Shown here: positions 17,530-26,726 of the stretch, in pieces
Numbering within the stretch: the stretch's first letter is position 1
How the letters are laid out: every line of letters begins with the position of its first letter
NCBI GenBank assembly: GCA_000437235.1
Contig: FR897045.1
Span: 37,582-101,581, forward strand
Origin: Coprobacillus sp. CAG:826
Lineage (GTDB): Bacteria > Bacillota_I > Bacilli_A > RFN20 > CAG-826
Reading direction: 5' to 3'
DNA: 64,000 nucleotides
The notes under the pieces: generated by a model
Told to the model about the DNA's origin: nothing
Database searches by the model: none
What the model saw: only the letters and a program-made list of their open reading frames with translations
Position numbers and translations under genes: made by a program

Positions 17530-19266
17530 ATGAAAAAAAGTACAATTACTAATTTACTTGTTTCTTTATTAACTTTAGGTGCGCTTGTTGGGTGTGGAGG
17601 ATCAGGAACAAATTATGATCCAGATAACTTTTTACCCAATGGTACGGAAGATAATCCATATCGTATTGTAAAAGAACCAGTCACGATTAAAATTTTTGCC
17701 CCTCATAGTGCAAGTAACCCTGAATATAGCGAACAAAGAATGTTCACTTATCTTTCCGAAATAACGGGATTAAATTTTGAATTTACAACACCAGATACTT
17801 CTTCTTATTCAGGAGCAAGAGCGAGTGTTTGGAATTCAAGTTCTACCATTCCTGATTTGTTCTTATTTAATAACTCCATTGCGGAATTAGTTAGTTATGC
17901 GGAAAATGGCTATGATGCTTATGTTCCATTTAATGATGATAATTATTCTTATACAGTAGGCGGACAAAAGATTGAAGTAGGTAACTTAATCGATAACTAT
18001 ATGCCAAATTATAAAGCTGGATTAGAAAGCAACTTTGGTGTTGATCGTTCTAAAGAAGATGCCGTGAAGGTAGCGTCTTTAGATGATGGAACTATGTATT
18101 CTACTTTATCTGTTTCTGACGTAGCTCGTGATTTAACCTTTAAAATGTTTATTAACCAAAAATGGATTGATGAAATCAATAATGGTTATGGCGGATATAA
18201 AGGAAAGAAATTACCAAACGCAAATGAGATTAAAACCGCAGAAGAATTATTAAATGTTTTGCGAGCGTTTAAAGAATTAGACGCGAATGGAAACGGGAAT
18301 CCAAATGATGAAGTTCCTATTACTTCTAAATCTTTAGAACACTTAAGAAATTTCATTTTAGCGAGTTATGGTTATGTTCAACCAGCCGCCGAAATTGAAA
18401 GCGATTATTCAAAATTTACTTATGTGCCTTATACCGAAGCGTATCGTAAATATTTACAATTTATGAATACTTTATGGAAAGAAGGCTTAATGGACAACGA
18501 TACATTCTCCAATAAAACCGATACGCAAATCGCCCAAAAAGGACAAGCCAATCGTTTAGGTTGCTTTATTGGCGCAGCGGCTTACTTAGTTGTTGGTTAT
18601 GATTATGAAAAAGATTATACCACCTTTGGACCTTTAACTTCTTCTTACTATACAGGAACACCATTACAACTTGGCTTTGGATATTTCCAAGCCGATGGAA
18701 CGTCTATTCCTCAACATTCTGTTTATGTAAGAGAAGTGGCTAGACTTATTGATATTATGTATAGCGACTTAGGCAAACAACTAATCTCTTATGGTGTTGA
18801 AGGTGAAAACTGGACCTGGGATGATGATGCGCATACTTCTTGGACTTTCCATGTCCCTGAAACTTGGACGGGTAATCAAGAGCAATACCGCGCGACAATC
18901 ACACCAAACGTTAACAGTGCTTCGGCCTTATATTGGTCCAAAGACTTCGTTGAAAAAATGAACGATGATATCATTCGTGAATTAAATAAAATGTCACAAA
19001 TTTATGTTCCTTACTTAAAGAGACCTGAACCAGGTGAAATTAAGATGACGGGTGCTGAATATGACGCTATTAGCACGATTAAAGCGGCACTTGACCCACA
19101 ATTAATCTATCTAGAATCTTGCTATGTTCGTGGAGCAGAGAATTGTGATCCTAATGATGATGCAAGCTGGAATAAATTTATTAATGCTTTAAAAGGCTAT
19201 AAAGCCGATGAGCTTCTTGGTTACTATAATGCAGCTTTAGAACGCTACAAAGCGAAAAAAGCTTAA
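17530..19266 (+). CDS. LplA-type oligosaccharide-binding lipoprotein
   Basis: A 578-residue extracellular solute-binding protein (family 1, LplA/YtcQ group). A signal peptide ends in a lipobox, LGALVGC, with the lipidated Cys near residue 22, so it is tethered to the membrane surface. The mature part starts with a short linker and has the two-lobe fold features VTIKIFAPHSASNPEY, LSEITGLNFEF and WNSSSTIPDLFLFNN. The length, near 560, is typical of LplA-like proteins that bind larger oligosaccharides. Residues KELDANGNGNPNDEVPIT form a Ca-site-like loop. It feeds the permeases encoded just upstream. GGAGGAAAAAATATG is the ribosome binding site. Confidence 0.92.
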   Translation: MKKSTITNLLVSLLTLGALVGCGGSGTNYDPDNFLPNGTEDNPYRIVKEPVTIKIFAPHSASNPEYSEQRMFTYLSEITGLNFEFTTPDTSSYSGARASVWNSSSTIPDLFLFNNSIAELVSYAENGYDAYVPFNDDNYSYTVGGQKIEVGNLIDNYMPNYKAGLESNFGVDRSKEDAVKVASLDDGTMYSTLSVSDVARDLTFKMFINQKWIDEINNGYGGYKGKKLPNANEIKTAEELLNVLRAFKELDANGNGNPNDEVPITSKSLEHLRNFILASYGYVQPAAEIESDYSKFTYVPYTEAYRKYLQFMNTLWKEGLMDNDTFSNKTDTQIAQKGQANRLGCFIGAAAYLVVGYDYEKDYTTFGPLTSSYYTGTPLQLGFGYFQADGTSIPQHSVYVREVARLIDIMYSDLGKQLISYGVEGENWTWDDDAHTSWTFHVPETWTGNQEQYRATITPNVNSASALYWSKDFVEKMNDDIIRELNKMSQIYVPYLKRPEPGEIKMTGAEYDAISTIKAALDPQLIYLESCYVRGAENCDPNDDASWNKFINALKGYKADELLGYYNAALERYKAKKA

Positions 19267-19278
19267 GGAGAATAAGTT

Positions 19279-21345
19279 ATGAGATCAACAAGAAAAAAAG
19301 CTTTATTTCTTCTTGCCTTAGCTTCCACAACTTTAATGGCTTGTGGTCATACTGAAGAGCCATCGACGAGTGTAGAACCGACAACATCGGTAACACCAAC
19401 TACATCGGAACCATCTTCCAATACGACTCCCACGCCATCTACGTCAACACCAGAGCCATCGACTTCGACAGTAGAGGGACCTGAAATGAATACAAGTGAT
19501 GCTTTAAAACTTTTAAATGGTAGTCCGTATTCGAACCCAATGCGTTTTAAAGAAAATCTGGGACTATCCAATCCTTCCATTGTGGGTGTTGATAAAGAAC
19601 GCTTTGAAAACGAATGGGTAGATGAGGTTCCCAAAGAAGGAACGATTTATCTAGCTGAAGAATTAGGAATCACTGAAAATGCAATTAACAATTCAGGCAC
19701 GCTTTCACTTTTCTTAAATAGCATTAAAAGCGTTGAAGGTAATAAAATTATTCAATTTAAAAGTGGAACTTATCCGTTCTCCGCTAAAGTTGATACTGTA
19801 GGCATCAAAGACCTTTATTTAGTCGGTGAAGATAATACCAATTTTGTCTATTCTGGTTGGGGTACCTATTTTGATGCAAGAGCGGCGAAAAACATTCATA
19901 TCATTAACATTAATTTCGATATGAAATATTCGCCTACCATTGCTGGTAAAATTAAACGTTTTACCGAGGGCAGTGGCTCTACTGTTGTTTATATAGATGT
20001 TCCTCAAGAATTTGACTTAACCCAAAGCCTTTACACCAATTGGGAAGGCAAATACGGTTCTTATATGGAATGCTATTTGGATGAAAATACAGGAAAGTAT
20101 GTTCCTGATCGAAATGGAAACTTAGTATATAACACCCCAACGGGAAGTACCAATACGGGATATAAAGGTATTTTTGGTGTTTCATATGATAATGCCAATC
20201 GAGAACTTGCGATTACCATCAATCAAAAATTTGTATGGGACACGTATAAAACGCCGGTTATAGGAAAAATGGTTTCCTTTGCTTATACCATGTATGACAA
20301 TTTTGGATTCTATTTCCAAGATTGTGAAGAAGTCTACATGGAACACGTGAATGTTTATGTAGCAGGTGGTATGGGACTTAGAGCAGATCGCGGTAAAAAC
20401 TTCTATTTAAATCATGTAAGTTATGCACCGAAAGAAGACTCTGCAAGAATTATGACTTGCACTGCGGATATTATTCACACGATTGGTGTTGAAGGTGATT
20501 TACAAATCACAAACTGTCGTTTAGCGGGAAGCCATGATGATGCATTAAACATTAAATCTTTCTATTTAAAGATTACAGATGTTAATGCAAGCGCTAGAGA
20601 AATCAGTGTTTCACAAACGCAAAACGAATGTCCAATTAGTAACTATGAAGTGGGCGATACCATTGATGTATATGATACCGAAGTCATGGGACTTGTCGAC
20701 ACTTTCAAAATTGTGGATGTAGTCAAACAAGGAACAAGCTTTACATTTACAGTGGATAAACGTCCATCAAAAAAGATTGTTGAGGGATTATGTGTAGGAA
20801 ATGATACAAAATCCACAAGAATGAAACTCAACAATACGATTATTGAAAATAAAAGAAACCGGGGTATTTTATTACAAACCCGTTATTCTGAAATTACCAA
20901 TTGTACGTTCCAAAATGTTGTGATGGGACCAATTCAAGTTTTAGCGGTCAACGATACTTTTAGAGAAGCTATCGTACCAAAGAACATTCTCATCGCTAAT
21001 AACAAATTCTTGAACAACATGGGCACAGACTTAGCTATCTTTGCTTATGGAAATGGCACTTCTGATTATACAAGTGGCACCATTCAAGGTGTTGAAGTGG
21101 AAAACAATTACTTCTATAACGGATCAGGCAATGCGATTTGGCTACTTGCAAATGGAGGTACCAAAGTTCATAACAATTTGATTCATTATACGAAAAAAGT
21201 CTCTTCATTATTGGTTAGAGTCGTTGGCTCAAGTGATGTCAATGTTTCTAATAACGTCTTCTACACAACGCTCGATATTACATTATCAAGCAATGTAGAT
21301 TGTACGAACTATGTTGAAAAAGATAACGAAAAGAAAGGGGCATAG
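19279..21345 (+). CDS. Surface lipoprotein with a right-handed beta-helix
   Basis: A 688-residue lipoprotein. The signal peptide ends at LMACGH (lipidated Cys ~22). A Pro/Ser/Thr-rich linker (~24-68) precedes the domain. The motif SPYSNP...ENLGLSNPSIVGVD (~76-100) is shared with the next gene. The rest is a parallel beta-helix of the pectate-lyase/polygalacturonase type: repeated short strands such as KNIHIININFDM, LQITNCRLAGSHDDALNIKS, MKLNNTIIENKRNRGILLQT and VEVENNYFYNGSGNAIW. SHDDALNI resembles the active-site turn of GH28-like and other beta-helix glycan enzymes. The reaction is not readable: hydrolase, lyase or binding are all possible. It is encoded directly after the LplA-type protein. 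Confidence 0.85.
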   Translation: MRSTRKKALFLLALASTTLMACGHTEEPSTSVEPTTSVTPTTSEPSSNTTPTPSTSTPEPSTSTVEGPEMNTSDALKLLNGSPYSNPMRFKENLGLSNPSIVGVDKERFENEWVDEVPKEGTIYLAEELGITENAINNSGTLSLFLNSIKSVEGNKIIQFKSGTYPFSAKVDTVGIKDLYLVGEDNTNFVYSGWGTYFDARAAKNIHIININFDMKYSPTIAGKIKRFTEGSGSTVVYIDVPQEFDLTQSLYTNWEGKYGSYMECYLDENTGKYVPDRNGNLVYNTPTGSTNTGYKGIFGVSYDNANRELAITINQKFVWDTYKTPVIGKMVSFAYTMYDNFGFYFQDCEEVYMEHVNVYVAGGMGLRADRGKNFYLNHVSYAPKEDSARIMTCTADIIHTIGVEGDLQITNCRLAGSHDDALNIKSFYLKITDVNASAREISVSQTQNECPISNYEVGDTIDVYDTEVMGLVDTFKIVDVVKQGTSFTFTVDKRPSKKIVEGLCVGNDTKSTRMKLNNTIIENKRNRGILLQTRYSEITNCTFQNVVMGPIQVLAVNDTFREAIVPKNILIANNKFLNNMGTDLAIFAYGNGTSDYTSGTIQGVEVENNYFYNGSGNAIWLLANGGTKVHNNLIHYTKKVSSLLVRVVGSSDVNVSNNVFYTTLDITLSSNVDCTNYVEKDNEKKGA

Positions 21346-21348
21346 AAA

Positions 21349-24300
21349 ATGAAAAAAAGATACGCGATTCCTTTGACGATTTCCATGTTGTTTGTTCTTG
21401 GCGTCACTGCGTGTGGGAAAACCGATAAACCTACAACATCTTCTACAACTGTGGTGGAAGAAGTACATGTAGAAACGGTGAATCTTACCGCTAGTGAATC
21501 AACTATAAAAGTTGGCGAAACTTTACAATTAAATGTAGAAGTTTTACCTGCGAATGCAACGAACAAAAAAGTAACTTATTCTTGCGATAATGAAAAAGCA
21601 GAAGTTTCTTCTTTAGGTGTAGTTACCGCTAAAGAAGTAGGAACTGTAACCATTACCGCTACAGCAGAAGATAATGGGGTAAAAGGAACACTTACGCTTC
21701 AAATTTTAGAAAATAATCCTTACTCCAACCTAGATATTAAGGATTATGCAGCGGCTTTAGAATCATCACCTTATAGCAATAGCCAATTAAGTGGAAAAGA
21801 AAAATATGGCTTATCTAATGGTGGAGCGGTTGGCGTAAACCAAGAATTAATCGTAGAAAAATACGCAACAATTGCGGATAGTGAAGTTGGTGCAGATAAC
21901 ATTATTTTGGTAGAAAGCATTGCTTTAAGCGATGTGAATGCTTATTTTACCGATGTTACTGAACTCAATAACTACTATAAAATTCAAACCGCAATCTACA
22001 AAGCAAAAGCTTTAAACGATGCAGGTAAAACTGCCAAAATCAAATTTCCAGGGGGCACCTTAAATGTGGAAGCCTATTTATCTTCTTCCGATAAGGCTTT
22101 CGTTCTTTCGGGATTAAACGGAACCTATTTTGAAGGAAATAATACCACGATTGCGATTGAAACTAAAGATCTAAGTTGGAAAGGATATCTTAACATTACG
22201 GATTGTAAGAATGTCCATTTCAACGATATCAATTTTGATACCATTCTTCCTTCTAATTTGACGGGAAAAGTTGTTGATGGAAACGTTTATGATGATAACT
22301 ATTTAACCTTAGAAGTTGATTCAGAATTTAATCCACTAATGGAAACGATTGAAGCAAAAATGAGCAAACCTCGCATTCGTTCTTGGGTGGAATTTAATCA
22401 AAACACAAAGACACCTTTAGATGGCGGTAACTTCTTAGTAGATGATTTTAGTTCTTATGAAATTACTAAGAGTGCTTCTAATGTCTATACTTTAAAAGTG
22501 AACTTCTCAACGGGTGGCAAATCTCGCCCAAGAAATGGCACTTTAGTATCTGTGCAATTCTCTCAATATGACGCTGTTGGCATTAATATTGGTAATGCGG
22601 AAAATATTTATTTGGAAAATGTAGAAATGTACCATGCATCTGGTATGGGATTAGTAGCCCAAACATCAACGAATTTATATGTGAACCGCTTTGCTTTAAA
22701 AGTAAAAGAGGGCAGTAATGCCTTAATGACAGCCACTGCGGATGCCATGCACTTTAGTTTATTACATGGTGATGTTCATATTACGAATTCTTTAATTGAA
22801 TATTCTCATGACGATGCTTTAAACATCAAATATGGTTTCTGGTATAAATTAGTGGAAACTGGAACAGGCTCTGAACGTTGGATTAGTGTGAATAAAATTT
22901 CGGGTGGTATTAAAGAACCTGAAATCGGCGATAAAGTTCAAATTTATGATGAACAAACCTTTGAAGGACACAACCCAAGTGCAGGATACTATACCATTAA
23001 CAGTATTGAAAAAACCGCCTCTGGTTATAAACTCGGTGTGAAAGAAAGATTATCTGGCGCCAGTGAATGGGGGACATGCCGTGTTACCTTTGTCTCGGAT
23101 ACTCCAGACTTTGTCTTCTCTAATAATATCGTAAGAAATAAGAGAAATCGTGGTGTATTAGTACAAGTTCCTAACGCTGTAATTGAAAATAATGCCTTTA
23201 TGTATGTTGGACATGGGTCCTTACAAATTGCTTCAGCAATGGACAAATTTAATGAAGCCACTTTGGCGCAAGGCACAACCGTTAAAAACAATAAATTTAT
23301 TGGTAACTGTTATACCAAACCAGGACCATTATATGGAGATATCTCTGTTTTTGCAATTGCTAGTAATGGCTCGGTTGCACCTAAAGGAACCATGCATGAC
23401 ATGTTGATTGAAAATAACTTTATTTCCAGAAATGGTAACGCTGCTGTTTCCTTCCGTGGTGTTGGTTCTTCAACAGTAAAAGACAACTTATTTAATGAAA
23501 CGAGTTATACACAACCTTCTGGTGATGCGATGAATACGATTTTCCAACTCACCAATTGTACGGATGTGACCATTCAGGGAAACTATAGTAACTACACATT
23601 AGGTAACGGATTAAGCGGATTAACCTTTGAAGGCACGACCGCCCCAAGTGATGTGACCGCAATGGATAACATAAATATTAAAGAACGTGAAAATGGCGAA
23701 GCAGGCCCAATTGTCCAAGTTGCCAAAACAACCAAGACGATTACCATTGACGGAAATCTTTCCGATTGGGATGATGCTAACGCCTTAGATATAGCTATCG
23801 ATGGTGTATCCGATGCAGAAGGCACCGAACGTACACTCGCCGAACTCAGCGATCACTTTGGCATCAATAAGTTAAAGATGACATGGGATGATAAAGGAAT
23901 TTACTTTGCATTCGATATCTTTGATAACCTTCTTGATGTAAGAACAGTGAATGATTTCTGGTTAGGTGATTGTGTAGAGTTATTCATGTCTACTGTCGTC
24001 GATTTACCAAGTGCCGATATGCAAATCTATAAAGATTATGAAGATGAAGGCGTCCTTCAAGTCGCGTTTGCACCAACTTGGTCAAGTAGCAACTATTTAG
24101 CAATAGGAAGAACCAGATCAAAAACAGTTTACGCACAAAACAGCAATATGATTCAAACTTCATTCACGACATCATCGGATGGATATGTTGGCGAAGTCCT
24201 CATTCCATTTACCTATGCTCCTGAATTCAAAGCGAAGATCGATGCTGGTAAGCAAATTGATATGGCTATTGTCGTAGCTGATGCTGAAAGAACTAAGATG

Positions 24301-24393
24301 GGTATTAAACGTGTACAAGCAGGAAATATTCCTCACTTCGTCGAAGATTACAAGACGAAAACGGAAAGAATGCCTCAATATTTCTTCAATTAA
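21349..24393 (+). CDS. Surface lipoprotein: Big_2, beta-helix and CBM9-like domains
   Basis: A 1014-residue lipoprotein. The signal peptide ends at VTACGK (Cys ~22). A bacterial Ig-like (Big_2) domain follows (~38-125: VETVNLTASESTIKVGETLQL ... ANATNKKVTYSCDN ... GVVTAKEVGTVTITATA). Next is the N-terminal motif shared with the previous gene (SPYSN...EKYGLSNGGAVGVN). A long right-handed beta-helix (~200-780) has SHDDALNIKY and NNIVRNKRNRGVLVQ. The C-terminal ~220 residues resemble a CBM9-type carbohydrate-binding domain: TIDGNLSDWDDANALDI, MTWDDKGIYFAFDIFDN and DCVELFMS. Only three bases separate it from the upstream gene. It is a likely tandem duplicate of that protein with extra binding modules. 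Confidence 0.87.
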   Translation: MKKRYAIPLTISMLFVLGVTACGKTDKPTTSSTTVVEEVHVETVNLTASESTIKVGETLQLNVEVLPANATNKKVTYSCDNEKAEVSSLGVVTAKEVGTVTITATAEDNGVKGTLTLQILENNPYSNLDIKDYAAALESSPYSNSQLSGKEKYGLSNGGAVGVNQELIVEKYATIADSEVGADNIILVESIALSDVNAYFTDVTELNNYYKIQTAIYKAKALNDAGKTAKIKFPGGTLNVEAYLSSSDKAFVLSGLNGTYFEGNNTTIAIETKDLSWKGYLNITDCKNVHFNDINFDTILPSNLTGKVVDGNVYDDNYLTLEVDSEFNPLMETIEAKMSKPRIRSWVEFNQNTKTPLDGGNFLVDDFSSYEITKSASNVYTLKVNFSTGGKSRPRNGTLVSVQFSQYDAVGINIGNAENIYLENVEMYHASGMGLVAQTSTNLYVNRFALKVKEGSNALMTATADAMHFSLLHGDVHITNSLIEYSHDDALNIKYGFWYKLVETGTGSERWISVNKISGGIKEPEIGDKVQIYDEQTFEGHNPSAGYYTINSIEKTASGYKLGVKERLSGASEWGTCRVTFVSDTPDFVFSNNIVRNKRNRGVLVQVPNAVIENNAFMYVGHGSLQIASAMDKFNEATLAQGTTVKNNKFIGNCYTKPGPLYGDISVFAIASNGSVAPKGTMHDMLIENNFISRNGNAAVSFRGVGSSTVKDNLFNETSYTQPSGDAMNTIFQLTNCTDVTIQGNYSNYTLGNGLSGLTFEGTTAPSDVTAMDNINIKERENGEAGPIVQVAKTTKTITIDGNLSDWDDANALDIAIDGVSDAEGTERTLAELSDHFGINKLKMTWDDKGIYFAFDIFDNLLDVRTVNDFWLGDCVELFMSTVVDLPSADMQIYKDYEDEGVLQVAFAPTWSSSNYLAIGRTRSKTVYAQNSNMIQTSFTTSSDGYVGEVLIPFTYAPEFKAKIDAGKQIDMAIVVADAERTKMGIKRVQAGNIPHFVEDYKTKTERMPQYFFN

Positions 24394-24447
24394 AAGATGG
24401 ATGCAAAATTTCTAAAAATTGATTTTTAAAAAGAAAGGAGAAAAACA

Positions 24448-26646
24448 ATGAAAAAGAAATTTATGCCTATTTTCGTTGCAGTGACGATGTTAACCGCTGG
24501 TTTGGTAAGCTGTGGAAATAAACCAGCTCCAACAACATCAAATAATCCTACAACGGGTGCCCCTACAACTACAGTGACACCAACAACCTCAGAGACACCT
24601 GAACCAACGACTCCAACGATTGTTCACGTTGAATCTGTATCAATCACAGCAGAAAAGACGACCTTATTTGTTGGGGACACAACAAAAACTACGGTTACTG
24701 TTTTACCAGAAAACGCTAACGACAAGAGTTACGGATTTTTGACAGAAAACGATAAAGTAGCCACTGTATCAGGAGATGGCACAATCACCGCTGTTGGTGC
24801 AGGAACAACCAACATTGTTGTTAAAACAAGCGATGGTGGAAAAGAAGGTAAAGTACTAATTACGGTTAATGCTGCTTCTGCTCCAGTCATCAATATGCCT
24901 GAACAAACAACTTTCACAGTTGCAGTAGGCGAAGCTCTTACTTTACCAACCATTACCGCTACCGACTACCGTGGTAATGATATTACTAAAGATATGGACA
25001 TTGCTGATACATTTGAAAAAGAAGCAGTCTCTAATGGTGTTTTCAATGCGAGAATTGCTGGAACCCACACAATTAGTTATTACATCACTGATGATAATGG
25101 TGAAGATGAACAATTCCTTACCGTCAATGTTACTCCAACGCATGAAGAAACATTCGATGTAGGCGAATATACGGATCCAGCGGCTCTTAAGACATATGGA
25201 GTTTTTAAAGAAAACTTTGCAAATGGTAAAAGAAATAAATTAAGTATTGCGGATAGTCAAGGCGCCGCAAAGATTGATGGTGGCGAAGACGCTATTAGTG
25301 GCAACTCTTTAATTATTGATGCAGGTAAAACGGCTGGAAGTGCTTTATATGGTATCTTCATTAATGCCTTCAAGGATTATTTCGATAGAGGCCGTTCAGC
25401 AACCTATAAGATTTCTTTTGACTATAAGATTCTATCCAACGCAAGTGGATTAAGGGATTTCTATTGCTCAATTAGCTGGGATGGCTCTAATGGTATTAAC
25501 AATAACTTTGTCAATACAAGTGCCGCTATTGGAGAAGTCCAACATAAGGATATTACTTTTGCCGGAACCGTCGTTCCTGAAACTGGAAACGCATGGTTCT
25601 CCTTCTGGAAACTTGGTGCAGGAGATGCTCGCATCGCAATTGACAACCTTGTCTTTGAAGCCGTTGAAGAAACACAAGTAACTGAAGTTATTCCAACCAG
25701 TGAACAATTATTAGCAGAAGGTGGATTTACTTGGAACATGAAAGATAAAGGTGCCAAGATTTCTAGTGGTAAAGCAATTCTTGTTAAAGATGTAGAGGAT
25801 GAAACATTAAAAACAAAAATGCAAGGAAGTTCCTTATTTACCGACACTGTTATGGAATTAACGGGCGCAGATGGCCACTTATTCTCTGGTTTAACCAAGG
25901 ATAATTTAGTGGTTGGTAAGAAAGCTACCATTAAAATGAACTATGTTGCCGAAAATGAAAAGAACTTATTCTTCATCATGATGAAAACGGATGGTCATGG
26001 TGCAACATTATCTGGTGCTAAAGTTACTGATAATGAAGATGGAACGAGAACTTTAACTTGGACAGGCACTATTGAAAGCGGTTGGTGTCAACTGAATATC
26101 TATGGACAAAACAATCCTCAATTCCATCTTTATATTGGTTCTATTGAAGTGAGTTTAACTGATGCGGATCCAATTCCAGAAGATACCACTCCAAAAGGAT
26201 ATAAAGTTGGACAAACCTGGACTTTTGATAGCCGTGCATTTGGCCTAGTTGATGATGCTAATCGTGCAGTAGCGAACTTTGATAATAACGAAGACGTTTT
26301 AGCTGAAGCTGCTATGGGAACTAAACCCCAAAAAATTACATTTAAAGCAGCTGATCAAACAATCGAATGGGTACAAATGGGTCAAAATGTCATGGAAACC
26401 GGTATGACCTATAAGATTACCATGGACTATTATGTAACCGAATCAAATGGTGGATCCTTTAGCTATAGAGCAGATGGCGATTTCCCAGCATTTGGACCAT
26501 CCACAGTGGGCTATCATCATTCTGAAATTGACTATGTAGCAAAAGGAAATGTGGATTTCTTTAGTTTCTATAGTTTACCGAGTGGATTTGTTGGTACATT
26601 CTATGTCAACGCTGTTACTGTTAAATTAGTTGCACTTAACAAATAA
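24448..26646 (+). CDS. Surface lipoprotein with Ig-like and carbohydrate-binding-like modules
   Basis: A 732-residue lipoprotein. The lipobox GLVSCG (Cys ~23) is followed by a Pro/Thr-rich linker. A Big_2 domain (~53-140) contains VESVSITAEKTTLFVGD and VATVSGDGTITAVGAGTTNI. A second Ig-like, HYR/DUF5011-type domain (~145-235) contains TISYYITDDNGEDEQFLTVNV. Three beta-sandwich modules of about 140-170 residues follow, each with aromatic and Gly-rich strands typical of galactose-binding-like/CBM folds, e.g. YKISFDYKILSNASG, KKATIKMNYVAENEK and YKITMDYYVTESNGG. No catalytic signature is visible. It probably holds polysaccharide at the surface for the neighbouring beta-helix enzymes and importer. 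Confidence 0.82.
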   Translation: MKKKFMPIFVAVTMLTAGLVSCGNKPAPTTSNNPTTGAPTTTVTPTTSETPEPTTPTIVHVESVSITAEKTTLFVGDTTKTTVTVLPENANDKSYGFLTENDKVATVSGDGTITAVGAGTTNIVVKTSDGGKEGKVLITVNAASAPVINMPEQTTFTVAVGEALTLPTITATDYRGNDITKDMDIADTFEKEAVSNGVFNARIAGTHTISYYITDDNGEDEQFLTVNVTPTHEETFDVGEYTDPAALKTYGVFKENFANGKRNKLSIADSQGAAKIDGGEDAISGNSLIIDAGKTAGSALYGIFINAFKDYFDRGRSATYKISFDYKILSNASGLRDFYCSISWDGSNGINNNFVNTSAAIGEVQHKDITFAGTVVPETGNAWFSFWKLGAGDARIAIDNLVFEAVEETQVTEVIPTSEQLLAEGGFTWNMKDKGAKISSGKAILVKDVEDETLKTKMQGSSLFTDTVMELTGADGHLFSGLTKDNLVVGKKATIKMNYVAENEKNLFFIMMKTDGHGATLSGAKVTDNEDGTRTLTWTGTIESGWCQLNIYGQNNPQFHLYIGSIEVSLTDADPIPEDTTPKGYKVGQTWTFDSRAFGLVDDANRAVANFDNNEDVLAEAAMGTKPQKITFKAADQTIEWVQMGQNVMETGMTYKITMDYYVTESNGGSFSYRADGDFPAFGPSTVGYHHSEIDYVAKGNVDFFSFYSLPSGFVGTFYVNAVTVKLVALNK

Positions 26647-26660
26647 TTAGATTTTAAAAT

Positions 26661-26712
26661 AGATAGAGTTGAGCGGGGCTCTCTCGCTCAACTCCTATCT
26701 TCTATAATTTTT
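26661..26712 (+). terminator. Strong hairpin between lipoprotein and glycosidase genes
   Basis: GAGTTGAGCG (66-75 of 266xx) pairs with CGCTCAACTC (85-94), with AGATAG/CTATCT extending the stem past a one-base bulge. The sequence after it is TCTATAATTTTTAAA, a broken T run. It may be a partial terminator that lowers expression of the downstream glycosidases, or a processing/stability hairpin for the upstream lipoprotein message. Confidence 0.65.
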
Positions 26713-26726
26713 AAAGGAAAATGAGT

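Noticed and set aside
25461..25931. A 156-codon minus-strand frame inside the third lipoprotein gene
   Set aside because: Longest shadow frame in the window, but it lies wholly antisense to a gene with signal peptide, Ig domains and proper start; no ribosome binding site or terminator of its own.
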